In this document: positions 1-5,630 of the stretch, in pieces
Layout of the letters: each line of letters opens with the position of its first letter
Position numbering within the stretch: position 1 is the first letter of the stretch
Source: Acidovorax sp.
GTDB lineage: Bacteria > Pseudomonadota > Gammaproteobacteria > Burkholderiales > Burkholderiaceae_C
Direction: 5' to 3'
Length of the DNA stretch: 8,885 nucleotides
Assembly (NCBI GenBank): GCA_030150585.1
Contig: JASLFM010000485.1
Location: forward strand, 1-8,885
Position numbers and translations under genes: made by a program
Notes under the pieces: model-generated
Told to the model about the DNA's origin: nothing
What the model saw: only the letters and a program-made list of their open reading frames with translations
Databases searched by the model: none

Positions 1-461
1 GAGACCGGGTGGTTGATGCGCCCGGGCACGTACTTGGTCGGGCCGTTGGGGTTGGTGCCCACGCTGAAGACCGGGAAGCCCATGTCCTTCAGCTCCTCGT
101 AGTCGCGCATGGCCGCATCCATCACGATGCCGCCGAGATTCGTCTTCATGCAGCCGTTCACCATGATCGCGCCCATGAGCGCGCAGGTCTGGTCCGCCTT
201 GCCGTCGATCACCAGGATGTCGCCGGGCTGCGCCAGCGCGATGGCCGCGTGGATCATGAGGTTGTCGCCGGGGCGCACCTCGACGGTGAAGGCGGGGCCG
301 GCCAGCTGCATGCGCTCGTGGACGGGCGCCACGCGGGCGTGCATGGTGCCACGGCGGCCTGCCACGTCGGCGAGGATGGCGGCCTGGAAGCCGGCGGCTT
401 GGCTGACGACTTCGGCGCTCACGCGCTCGATGTCGCGGATGATTTCGGGGAGTTGGCTCAT
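1..461 (-). CDS. RraA-fold aldolase-like protein (HMG/CHA aldolase family), C-terminus missing
   Basis: This is the N-terminal 153 residues of a protein of the RraA-like family, whose catalytic members are class II pyruvate aldolases acting on 4-hydroxy-4-methyl-2-oxoglutarate or 4-carboxy-4-hydroxy-2-oxoadipate (as LigK/ProA). Visible landmarks are ADVAGRRG (residues 31-38), the PGDNLMIH block (64-71), QPGDILVIDG (78-87) and MDAAMRD (114-120). Arg119-Asp120 matches the family's conserved Arg-Asp pair, the Asp being the divalent-metal site. The usual G-[DE]-x-[LM] motif 22 residues before the Arg reads GAIM (97-100), so the normal acidic residue is Ala. The ATG at 461-459 has AAGGA a few bases upstream. 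It is the last visible gene of the minus-strand operon, 32 bases after the receptor gene. The family is clear. Whether it is an aldolase, an oxaloacetate decarboxylase or a non-catalytic relative is open. The complete family is usually about 210-240 residues. Confidence 0.82.
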   Translation of the reverse strand, partial: MSQLPEIIRDIERVSAEVVSQAAGFQAAILADVAGRRGTMHARVAPVHERMQLAGPAFTVEVRPGDNLMIHAAIALAQPGDILVIDGKADQTCALMGAIMVNGCMKTNLGGIVMDAAMRDYEELKDMGFPVFSVGTNPNGPTKYVPGRINHPV

Positions 462-493
462 GGTGGTTCCTTGGGTGGTGAAGAGGATGAAAT

Positions 494-1483
494 TCAGTCG
501 GCCTTGATGTTTCCGTCGCGGATCACCCTGGCCCATTTGGCAGAGTCGGCCTTCTGCAGGTCGCTAAGCTGCTGGGGCGTTCCGCCCGCGAGGGTGATGC
601 CCAGCTTGCCGGCCAGTTCGGTGAGGGCCGGGGTCTTGAGCACTTTGCCGATCTCGGCGTTCAGGCGCTGCACGGTGGCGGCCGGGGTCTTGGCGGGGGC
701 GAACACGGCGTGCCACTGCTCCACCACGAAGTCCTTGAAGCCCGCCTCGCCCATCGTCGGCACCTGCGGCAGCGCCGGCAGGCGCGCGGCCGAGGTGACG
801 GCCAGCGCGCGCAGCTTGCCCGCCTGGATGTGCGGCAGCGCGGCGGCCGCGGGCGCGAACATGAACTGCACCTGGCCGCCCAGCGTGTCCTGCAGCGCGG
901 GCGTGTCGCCCTTGTAGGGCACGTGGATGAAGCGCGCGCCGGTCTGCTGCTGCAGCAGCTCGGCCTGCATCTGCAGGATGGTGCCGTTGCCGCCCGATGC
1001 GTAGGCCAGTGCGCCCGGCTTCGCCTTGGCGGCGGCGACCAGCTCGCCCACCGTGGTGAACGGCTGGGCCACGCCCACCACGAGGATGTGCGGGATGGTG
1101 CCCAGGGTGATGACCGGCTCGAAGCCCGCGATGGGATCGTAGGGCAGCTTGCCCATCAGGTGCGGCGCGATGGCCTGCGGGCCGATGGTGGTGCCCAGCA
1201 GCGTGAGGCCGTCAGGCTGGGCGCGCGCGACGAAGGCCGCGCCGATGGTGCCGGTGGCACCGGGCTTGTTGTCCACGATCACGCTGGTGGCCAACTGCGG
1301 CCCCAGGTGCTGCGCGATGCTGCGGCCCAGCACGTCGGTGCTGCCGCCGGGCGGGTACGGCACCACGTAGGTGACGACCTTGCCTGCGGGCCATTCCTGC
1401 GCCAGCGCGGGGCCTGCGGCCAGCGTGGTGCACAGCACCGCCAGCGCACGACGGCGCGTGAGGGAAAGCTCATGTGCGTTCAT
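494..1483 (-). CDS. Bug/TctC-family tripartite tricarboxylate transporter substrate-binding protein
   Basis: A 329-residue periplasmic solute receptor of the Bug (TctC) family, which captures small carboxylates such as citrate, dicarboxylates or aromatic acids and delivers them to TctA/TctB membrane partners. The N-terminus has an arginine-rich start (TRRRALAVL, residues 9-17, somewhat Tat-like), a hydrophobic stretch and a likely cleavage after ALA at residue 28. The family's first ligand loop YPPGGSTD is at residues 43-50, VDNKPGATGTIGA begins near 70, and ARAQPDGLTLL sits near 87. The length is typical. The ATG at 1483 is preceded by AGGAG about 10 bases away, slightly distant but the best start. 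It lies 22 bases after the amidohydrolase and 32 before the RraA-like gene, so co-transcription is likely. No tctA or tctB is in the window; many Bug genes are orphans like this. The ligand cannot be predicted. Confidence 0.93.
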   Translation of the reverse strand: MNAHELSLTRRRALAVLCTTLAAGPALAQEWPAGKVVTYVVPYPPGGSTDVLGRSIAQHLGPQLATSVIVDNKPGATGTIGAAFVARAQPDGLTLLGTTIGPQAIAPHLMGKLPYDPIAGFEPVITLGTIPHILVVGVAQPFTTVGELVAAAKAKPGALAYASGGNGTILQMQAELLQQQTGARFIHVPYKGDTPALQDTLGGQVQFMFAPAAAALPHIQAGKLRALAVTSAARLPALPQVPTMGEAGFKDFVVEQWHAVFAPAKTPAATVQRLNAEIGKVLKTPALTELAGKLGITLAGGTPQQLSDLQKADSAKWARVIRDGNIKAD

Positions 1484-1505
1484 GGGTCTGTGTCTCCTGT
1501 CGTGT

Positions 1506-2375
1506 TCAAAGAGGGGGAAAGCCGTAGAGCGCCTGCGGGTTGTCCGCCAGCACGCGCTGCGGCGGCACGGCGGCCAGCCGCAGCCAGTCGTGCAAGCGGT
1601 CGATCTGCCGCGCGTCGTCGGGCATGGGCTGCACGCCCGCCGACGCGGTGGCGTGGGGCCAGTCGCTGCCCCACACCACGCGCTCGGGCGCGCAGCGCAG
1701 GTAGCTCGCGGCCAGTGCGTCGAGTGCGGGGTCCTCCACCGTGCGGCGTTCGCTCACGATGTAGCCGCCCGAGAGCTTGATCCATGCCCGGCCGGCCCCC
1801 AGCAGCTCGAGCAGCAGCGCATGCGCGGCCTGCCCTGCCCCGCCGGGGCCGATGCGCCCGAAGTGGTCGAACACCAGCGGCACGGGCAGGCGGCGCAGCA
1901 CGTCGCCCTGCGCCGCGAGCAGCTCCGGCGCCATCAGCAGTTGCAGGTGCCAGCCCAGCGGCGCGATGCGGTGCGCGAGCGGCTCCATCCAATCCACGGT
2001 GCCCGACACGCCCAGCGACAGGTTGAGCCGCACGCCGCGCACGCCCAGCGCGTGCAGGCGCTGCAGTTCGGCCTCGCTCTCACTGCCCGCGATCACGGCC
2101 ACGCCGCGCGCTTGGGGCCCGAGCGCGGCCAGGCCGTCCAGCATGCAGCGGTTGTCGGTGCCGTAGGTGGACGGCGTGACCAGCACCACGCGCGTGGTGC
2201 CGATGCGCCGCTGCAGCGCCTGGTAGTCAAGCGCAGAGGCATCGGGGGGCAGCAGCTTCGCCCCGGAGGCCGCGGGATAGCGGCCGTCGTAGACGTGCAC
2301 ATGGCAGTCGCAGGCACCGGCAGGCAGCGCGGCCTGGGGCCGTTGCCGGCCGGCAGAGAAAGGCACGGCTTCCAT
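1506..2375 (-). CDS. Amidohydrolase family 2 protein, LigI (2-pyrone-4,6-dicarboxylate lactonase)-like
   Basis: A 289-residue TIM-barrel metal-dependent hydrolase of the amidohydrolase_2 family. It carries the metal-site set of that group: the H-x-H of CDCHVHVY (His25, His27), His171 in FDHFGRI (169-175), and the catalytic Asp238 in WGSDWPH (235-241). The order and spacing match LigI, which opens 2-pyrone-4,6-dicarboxylate to 4-oxalomesaconate in protocatechuate 4,5-cleavage. The YGTDN motif (71-75), followed by Leu-Asp two residues on, parallels LigI's HGTDN, and R-G-V-R-L-N (113-118) matches its substrate-arginine region. The ATG at 2375 has AAGG shortly upstream and lies 25 bases after the preceding receptor gene. 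The neighbouring RraA-type aldolase-like gene fits a lactonase-then-aldolase sequence. The exact lactone is uncertain: many relatives annotated only as amidohydrolase act on other lactones or carboxylates. Confidence 0.88.
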   Translation of the reverse strand: MEAVPFSAGRQRPQAALPAGACDCHVHVYDGRYPAASGAKLLPPDASALDYQALQRRIGTTRVVLVTPSTYGTDNRCMLDGLAALGPQARGVAVIAGSESEAELQRLHALGVRGVRLNLSLGVSGTVDWMEPLAHRIAPLGWHLQLLMAPELLAAQGDVLRRLPVPLVFDHFGRIGPGGAGQAAHALLLELLGAGRAWIKLSGGYIVSERRTVEDPALDALAASYLRCAPERVVWGSDWPHATASAGVQPMPDDARQIDRLHDWLRLAAVPPQRVLADNPQALYGFPPL

Positions 2376-2400
2376 GGCCTTCTCGCGGGCGTGCCGGGGG

Positions 2401-3381
2401 TCAGTCCAGGCTCGCGCCCGAGTCCTTGACGATCTTGCCCCAGCGCGGCACCTCGGCGCGCAGCAGCTTGTCGAATGCCTCGGGCGTGCCGCCCAGCACG
2501 TCGCCCCCCTCTGAGCGCAGCTTCTCGGCCACGTCCGGCAGCACCAGGGCCTGGTTGATGGCCTTGCTGAGCTGCTGCACGATGGGTGCAGGCGTGCCGG
2601 CGGGCGCGAGGATGCCGAACCAGGTCACCGCATCAAAGCCTTTGTAGCCCGACTCGGCCAGCGTCGGCGTATCGGGCAATTGGCCCGCGCGCTTGGCCGA
2701 AGTGATCACGATGGCGCGCAGCTTGCCGTTGCGCACATGGCCCAGCAGCGTGGGCACCGAGGACATGTACAGGTCGATGTTGCCGCCCATCAGGTCCGTC
2801 ATGGCCTGGGCCGCGCCCTTGTACGGCACATGGCGCAGTTTGATGCCTGCGGCGTTCTCCGCCAGTTCGCCGGCCAGGTGCGCCACCGTGCCGTTGCCCG
2901 AGTAGCCGAGCGTGATCGCATCGGGCTGCTTCTTCGCGGCGGCAACCACGTCGGCGAAGGTCTTGAAGGGCGAGTTTGCCGGGACGGCCATCACGATGGG
3001 CGAGGACGACACGAGCGCCACGGGCGCCAGGTCCTTCAGCGGGTCGTAGGGGAGCTTGGAGTAGAGCGTGGGGTTGATCGCGAGGTTGCTGGTCTGGCCC
3101 ATGACCAGCGTGTAGCCGTCGGGTGCCGACTTGGCGACGGCATCGACGCCAAGGTTGCCGCCCGCGCCGGGACGGTTGTCCACGATCACGCTCCACTTGT
3201 TGAGGTCGGCCACCTTTTGCGCCACCGTGCGCGCAATCATGTCCGTGCCGCCGCCAGGCGGGAACGGCACCACCAAGCGGATCGGCTTGGAGGGAAAAGC
3301 GGCCTGCGCCAAGGCGGCCGAGGCCGCGAGGCCCAGTGCCACCGCACACAGGGAACGCGCCAGCATGGAGGAAGAAAGCAT
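2401..3381 (-). CDS. Bug/TctC-family tripartite tricarboxylate transporter substrate-binding protein, first gene of operon
   Basis: A 326-residue Bug-family periplasmic receptor, distinct in sequence from the second receptor further along the operon. It has a clear Sec signal peptide (hydrophobic residues about 8-24, cleavage near ALAQA at 23-27), then SKPIRLVVPFPPGGGTD (31-47), VDNRPGAGGNLG (67-78) and KSAPDGYTL (84-92). It ends in GASLD, common for this family. The frame stays open to 3708, but the ATG at 3381 is chosen because a strong AAAGGAGA site lies 6 bases upstream and the signal peptide begins there; a Met five codons later (3366) is the only close alternative. It is the promoter-proximal gene of the minus-strand operon and diverges from the IclR regulator across 127 bases. 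The probable role is uptake of the operon's carboxylate substrate, with membrane subunits encoded elsewhere. Confidence 0.94.
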   Translation of the reverse strand: MLSSSMLARSLCAVALGLAASAALAQAAFPSKPIRLVVPFPPGGGTDMIARTVAQKVADLNKWSVIVDNRPGAGGNLGVDAVAKSAPDGYTLVMGQTSNLAINPTLYSKLPYDPLKDLAPVALVSSSPIVMAVPANSPFKTFADVVAAAKKQPDAITLGYSGNGTVAHLAGELAENAAGIKLRHVPYKGAAQAMTDLMGGNIDLYMSSVPTLLGHVRNGKLRAIVITSAKRAGQLPDTPTLAESGYKGFDAVTWFGILAPAGTPAPIVQQLSKAINQALVLPDVAEKLRSEGGDVLGGTPEAFDKLLRAEVPRWGKIVKDSGASLD

Positions 3382-3387
3382 CGGTTG

Positions 3388-3395
3388 TCTCCTTT
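3388..3395 (-). promoter_or_regulatory. Ribosome binding site of the first receptor gene
   Basis: On the minus strand this reads AAAGGAGA, six bases before the ATG at 3381. It decides the start of the receptor gene against the long in-frame upstream extension. Similar AGGAGAC leaders precede the other receptor gene and the AhpD-like gene. Confidence 0.8.
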
Positions 3396-3448
3396 GTTGG
3401 AATGGACGGAAAACGCCTGCGCGGGCCATGCCCTTGCATTGGGGTGCG

Positions 3449-3477
3449 ACTGTAGGCAAACGTTTCAACCCATACAA
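3449..3477 (-). promoter_or_regulatory. Candidate sigma-70 promoter of the receptor/amidohydrolase operon
   Basis: On the minus strand TTGTAT (3477-3472) and TACAGT (3454-3449) are separated by exactly 17 bases and resemble -35 and -10 boxes (3/6 and 4/6 matches). The palindrome AAACGTTT lies inside the spacer, where a bound regulator could act. Transcription would start near 3442, giving a leader of about 60 bases. The match is modest and nothing beyond the sequence supports it. Confidence 0.3.
3458..3465. promoter_or_regulatory. Candidate IclR operator core (AAACGTTT palindrome)
   Basis: AAACGTTT is a perfect 8-base palindrome in the divergent region, flanked by GC and CA to give the imperfect GCAAACGTTTCA. 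Its half CGTTTCA (3461-3467) recurs at 3481-3487, exactly 20 bases or about two helical turns away, and the reverse half AAACG occurs again at 3411-3415. IclR regulators commonly bind short symmetric sites next to their own gene. The assignment to this regulator is inferred from location. Confidence 0.4.
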
Positions 3478-3478
3478 T
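3473..3478 (+). promoter_or_regulatory. Candidate -10 box of the iclR-type gene
   Basis: TACAAT matches the -10 consensus at 5 of 6 positions and lies 30 bases before the regulator ATG. The matching -35 is poor (ACTGTA or CTGTAG near 3449-3455). The box overlaps the putative -35 of the opposite promoter, so the two directions would compete. The transcript would have a short leader of about 24 bases without a recognisable ribosome binding site. Confidence 0.3.
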
Positions 3479-3479
3479 G

Positions 3480-3506
3480 GCGTTTCACACAACGCAACAC
3501 ATTGCG
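3480..3506. repeat. Two adjoining short inverted repeats before the regulator start
   Basis: GCGTT (3480-3484) and AACGC (3491-3495) form one inverted repeat with a 6-base spacer. CGCAA (3493-3497) and TTGCG (3502-3506) form another with a 4-base spacer, sharing bases with the first. They lie just downstream of the candidate -10 box and end three bases before the ATG, a position suited to autorepression or to a small mRNA hairpin masking the start. The arms are only five bases, so chance cannot be excluded. Confidence 0.35.
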
Positions 3507-3508
3507 CC

Positions 3509-4291
3509 ATGAGCAACCCCCAGCCGTCCTCACCCGCTCCCAACTCGCCCCCTTCGGAAGCCGGCGCGCGCGACGGCGGCGTGATCGCCGTGACGCGCGC
3601 GCTGCAACTGCTCGAATCCTTCGCGCTCGGCGAGTCGCACCTGCCGCTGGCCGAGCTGAGCCGGCGCACCGGCCTGCACAAGACCACGGTGCTGCGCCTG
3701 GCGCGCACCCTGGCGTTGTCGGGCTACATGGTGCAGCGCGACGACGGCGAGTGGCGGCTGGGCCCGGCGGCAGGCTGGCTGGGGGCGCGCTACCAGGCGG
3801 GATTCGACGTACAGAACGTGCTGGAGCCCGCGCTGCGCGAACTTACGCAGGCCAGCGGCGAAAGTGCGGCCTTCTATGTGCGCGAAGGCAACGTGCGCAC
3901 CTGCCTCGTGCGCGTGGAGGGCCCGCAGGCACTGCGCCACCACGCACGCATGGGCGAGGGCCTGCCGCTCGACAAGGGCTCGCCGGGCCGCGTGATCCTG
4001 GCCTTCTCGGGCGAACCTGGGGAGATCTACGAACAAATCCGCCAACAGGGCTACCACTGGTCCATCGGCGAGCGCGAGCAAGGCGTGGCCACCGTGTCGG
4101 CGCCCGTGTTCGGCATGCACTGGCGGCTGTTGGGTTCGGTATGCATTTCGGGACCGGCATCGCGCCTGCCGGCAGCCAAGCTCGAGGCCCTCGCTCAGAC
4201 CGTGATCGCGGCGGCCAACCGCCTGTCGTACGCGCTCGCGGGCAGCAAGGCCTCGGCAGCCGCCGCGCGCCCGAGCCAGTGGCATCCGTGA
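3509..4291 (+). CDS. IclR-family transcriptional regulator
   Basis: A 260-residue IclR-type DNA-binding regulator. After a low-complexity Pro/Ser-rich tail (1-20), VIAVTRALQLLESF (25-38) opens the N-terminal winged helix-turn-helix. The helices LPLAELSRRTGLHKTTVLRLARTL run from about 45 to 68, and the wing GYMVQRDDGEWRLG from about 72 to 85. The C-terminal effector-binding domain (about 100-245) contains the typical GLPLDKGSPGRVILAF (151-166) and VATVSAPVFG (193-202) blocks. The ATG at 3509 is chosen because the family's length and N-terminus fit; the frame is open upstream but that sequence overlaps the divergent receptor gene. No clear ribosome binding site is visible. The gene diverges from the catabolic operon, the classic layout of a local activator or repressor responding to the pathway's substrate or an intermediate. 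The effector is unknown. Confidence 0.94.
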   Translation: MSNPQPSSPAPNSPPSEAGARDGGVIAVTRALQLLESFALGESHLPLAELSRRTGLHKTTVLRLARTLALSGYMVQRDDGEWRLGPAAGWLGARYQAGFDVQNVLEPALRELTQASGESAAFYVREGNVRTCLVRVEGPQALRHHARMGEGLPLDKGSPGRVILAFSGEPGEIYEQIRQQGYHWSIGEREQGVATVSAPVFGMHWRLLGSVCISGPASRLPAAKLEALAQTVIAAANRLSYALAGSKASAAAARPSQWHP

Positions 4292-4320
4292 TACTCGGAG
4301 CTTGTTCACCACAACGACAC

Positions 4321-4325
4321 AGGAG
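4321..4325 (+). promoter_or_regulatory. Ribosome binding site deciding the GTG start of the AhpD-like gene
   Basis: AGGAG lies seven bases before the GTG at 4333. The reading frame is open far upstream without a credible protein, so this site fixes the start. Confidence 0.8.
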
Positions 4326-4332
4326 ACTTCGC

Positions 4333-4914
4333 GTGGCCCGCTATCCCTTCCCCGACCTGAACACCCTGCCCGACGATATCCGCGCCCGCATCCTCGAGGT
4401 GCAGGAGAAGGCCGGCTTCATCCCCAACGTGTTCCTGGCCTTCGCCCGGCGGCCGGCCGAATGGCGCGCCTTCTTCGCGTACCACGACGCGCTCATGCTC
4501 AAGGAGGAAGGCAGCCTCACCAAAGGCGAGCGCGAGATGATCGTCACCACCACCAGCGCGGCCAACCAGTGTCTGTACTGCGTGGTGGCGCACGGCGCCA
4601 TCCTGCGCATCTACGAGAAGAAGCCGCTGATCGCCGACCAGGTGGCCGTGAATTACCGCAAGGCCGACATCAGCCCGCGCGAGCGCGCCATGCTCGACTT
4701 CGCAATGAAGGTCTGCCAGCGATCGCACGAAATCGAGGATGCGGACTTCGAGGCCCTCTACCCCCACGGCTTCGACGACGAGGACATCTGGGACATCGCG
4801 GCCATCACGGCGTTCTTCGGCCTGTCCAACCGCATGGCGAGCTTCGCGGGCATGCAGCCCAACCCCGAGTTCTTCCTGATGGGCCGGGTACCCAAGGCCA
4901 AGCCCGCCGCCTGA
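4333..4914 (+). CDS. AhpD/carboxymuconolactone decarboxylase-like protein (peroxidase-related)
   Basis: A 193-residue all-helical protein of the CMD/AhpD superfamily, closest in layout to the uncharacterised 'peroxidase-related enzyme' group. The signature is Glu68 in GEREMI, followed by the redox motif C80-L-Y-C83 with His87 in CVVAHG. This Glu/Cys-x-x-Cys/His set is the peroxidase and proton-relay site in AhpD. A second helical half (about 112-175: ISPRERAMLDFAMKV, then DDEDIWDIAAITAFFGLSNRMASF) repeats the domain's helix pattern. There is no signal peptide, so it is probably cytosolic. Translation starts at GTG, 7 bases after AGGAG, 41 bases after the regulator gene in the same direction, so the two are likely co-transcribed. 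The role could be peroxide or thiol redox protection, or an unproven catabolic step. The cysteine motif argues against simple carboxymuconolactone decarboxylase activity. Confidence 0.88.
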   Translation: MARYPFPDLNTLPDDIRARILEVQEKAGFIPNVFLAFARRPAEWRAFFAYHDALMLKEEGSLTKGEREMIVTTTSAANQCLYCVVAHGAILRIYEKKPLIADQVAVNYRKADISPRERAMLDFAMKVCQRSHEIEDADFEALYPHGFDDEDIWDIAAITAFFGLSNRMASFAGMQPNPEFFLMGRVPKAKPAA

Positions 4915-4918
4915 CGCC

Positions 4919-5626
4919 ATGCGCACCGGGGCCTTTTCGCTGGCGCTCGCCGCCGCGGTCTGCACCGCGGCGCACGGCGCCGGTTTCGGGCCACCGGCCG
5001 GCACCCTGCCCGTGCATCCTCTGGCGCTCGCGGTGCCTGAAGGGGCGCGCTCGCCGCTGCTGTCGGCCACGCTCTATCGACGCGGCGGGGTGACGCCCGT
5101 GTACTACCTGGGCGCGGGCGCCGGCATTCCGCGCCTGAACATCCCGGATTCACCCGGCGCCACGGCCTGGCAGGTGATGCCCGACGCGAACTGCGCCCAC
5201 CTGGCCCCGGTACCGCTCACCGAACTGCGGCCACCCGCCGCCCAGCCCGTGACCGTGCAGCAAAACCCTCTGCCGATGGAGTGTGCGGCCGCGTTCGAAG
5301 GCAGCTGCTCCAGCCGCGATGGGCGCCTGCGCATTGCCACCACGTTCGACGGCAGTCACCGCAAGGCCCGCGTGGGCGGCGGCTTCTTCGGCACCGAGGG
5401 CGCGATCGACAGCACCTTCTACACGGGCGTTCGCACCCTCACCATCGAGCACCTGCCCAGCGGCCGCGCGCTGCGCCTGCAGGAGCGATTGGCGGAAGCC
5501 AACGGGTACAGCGCGCCACAGACCGCGATCCGCTACCTGCCAGAGCTGCGGCTCTTGCTGCTGCTGGGCGCGGCGCAGGAGCGCGGCGTTCCGCTCGCCC
5601 ATTGCATAGCGCTGCCTTCCGATTGA
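4919..5626 (+). CDS. Hypothetical exported protein with four mature cysteines
   Basis: A 235-residue protein I do not recognise. It begins with a convincing signal peptide (MRTGAFSLALAAAVCTAAHG, cleavage near residue 19-21), suggesting the periplasm or outer surface. The mature part is rich in Pro, Ala and Gly and has cysteines at 92, 122, 130 and 229, an even number that could form two disulfides. A Gly-rich stretch, VGGGFFGTEGAID (152-164), and predicted strand-like segments (RTLTIEHLP, 172-180) suggest a mainly beta structure. The ATG follows the previous stop codon by 4 bases, so it probably depends on translational coupling; no good ribosome binding site is seen. Coding is supported by the signal peptide, the absence of a competing gene and the tight fit between neighbours. 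Its function is unknown. Confidence 0.7.
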   Translation: MRTGAFSLALAAAVCTAAHGAGFGPPAGTLPVHPLALAVPEGARSPLLSATLYRRGGVTPVYYLGAGAGIPRLNIPDSPGATAWQVMPDANCAHLAPVPLTELRPPAAQPVTVQQNPLPMECAAAFEGSCSSRDGRLRIATTFDGSHRKARVGGGFFGTEGAIDSTFYTGVRTLTIEHLPSGRALRLQERLAEANGYSAPQTAIRYLPELRLLLLLGAAQERGVPLAHCIALPSD

Positions 5627-5630
5627 CGGT

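Noticed and set aside
9..2429. Long plus-strand frames (9-917, 710-1780, 1371-2429) over the catabolic operon
   Set aside because: They are opposite to four well-recognised genes, and their translations are His/Arg/Ala-rich with no domain.
3131..3508. N-terminal extension of the IclR protein to 386 residues
   Set aside because: It is antisense to the receptor gene and resembles no IclR N-terminus; the family length fits the ATG at 3509.
3382..3708. N-terminal extension of the first receptor to 435 residues
   Set aside because: It would place 109 unrelated residues before a perfect signal peptide and overlap the IclR gene. The strong ribosome binding site at 3388-3395 marks the true start.
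3530..4312. A 260-residue minus-strand frame over the regulator gene
   Set aside because: It is antisense to a clear IclR protein, with no recognisable motif and shadow-like composition.
2680..4332. Upstream extension of the AhpD-like reading frame to 744 residues
   Set aside because: The extension is antisense to the receptor gene and out of frame with the IclR gene, with Arg/Ala/Gly-rich composition. The GTG at 4333 with AGGAG is the real start.
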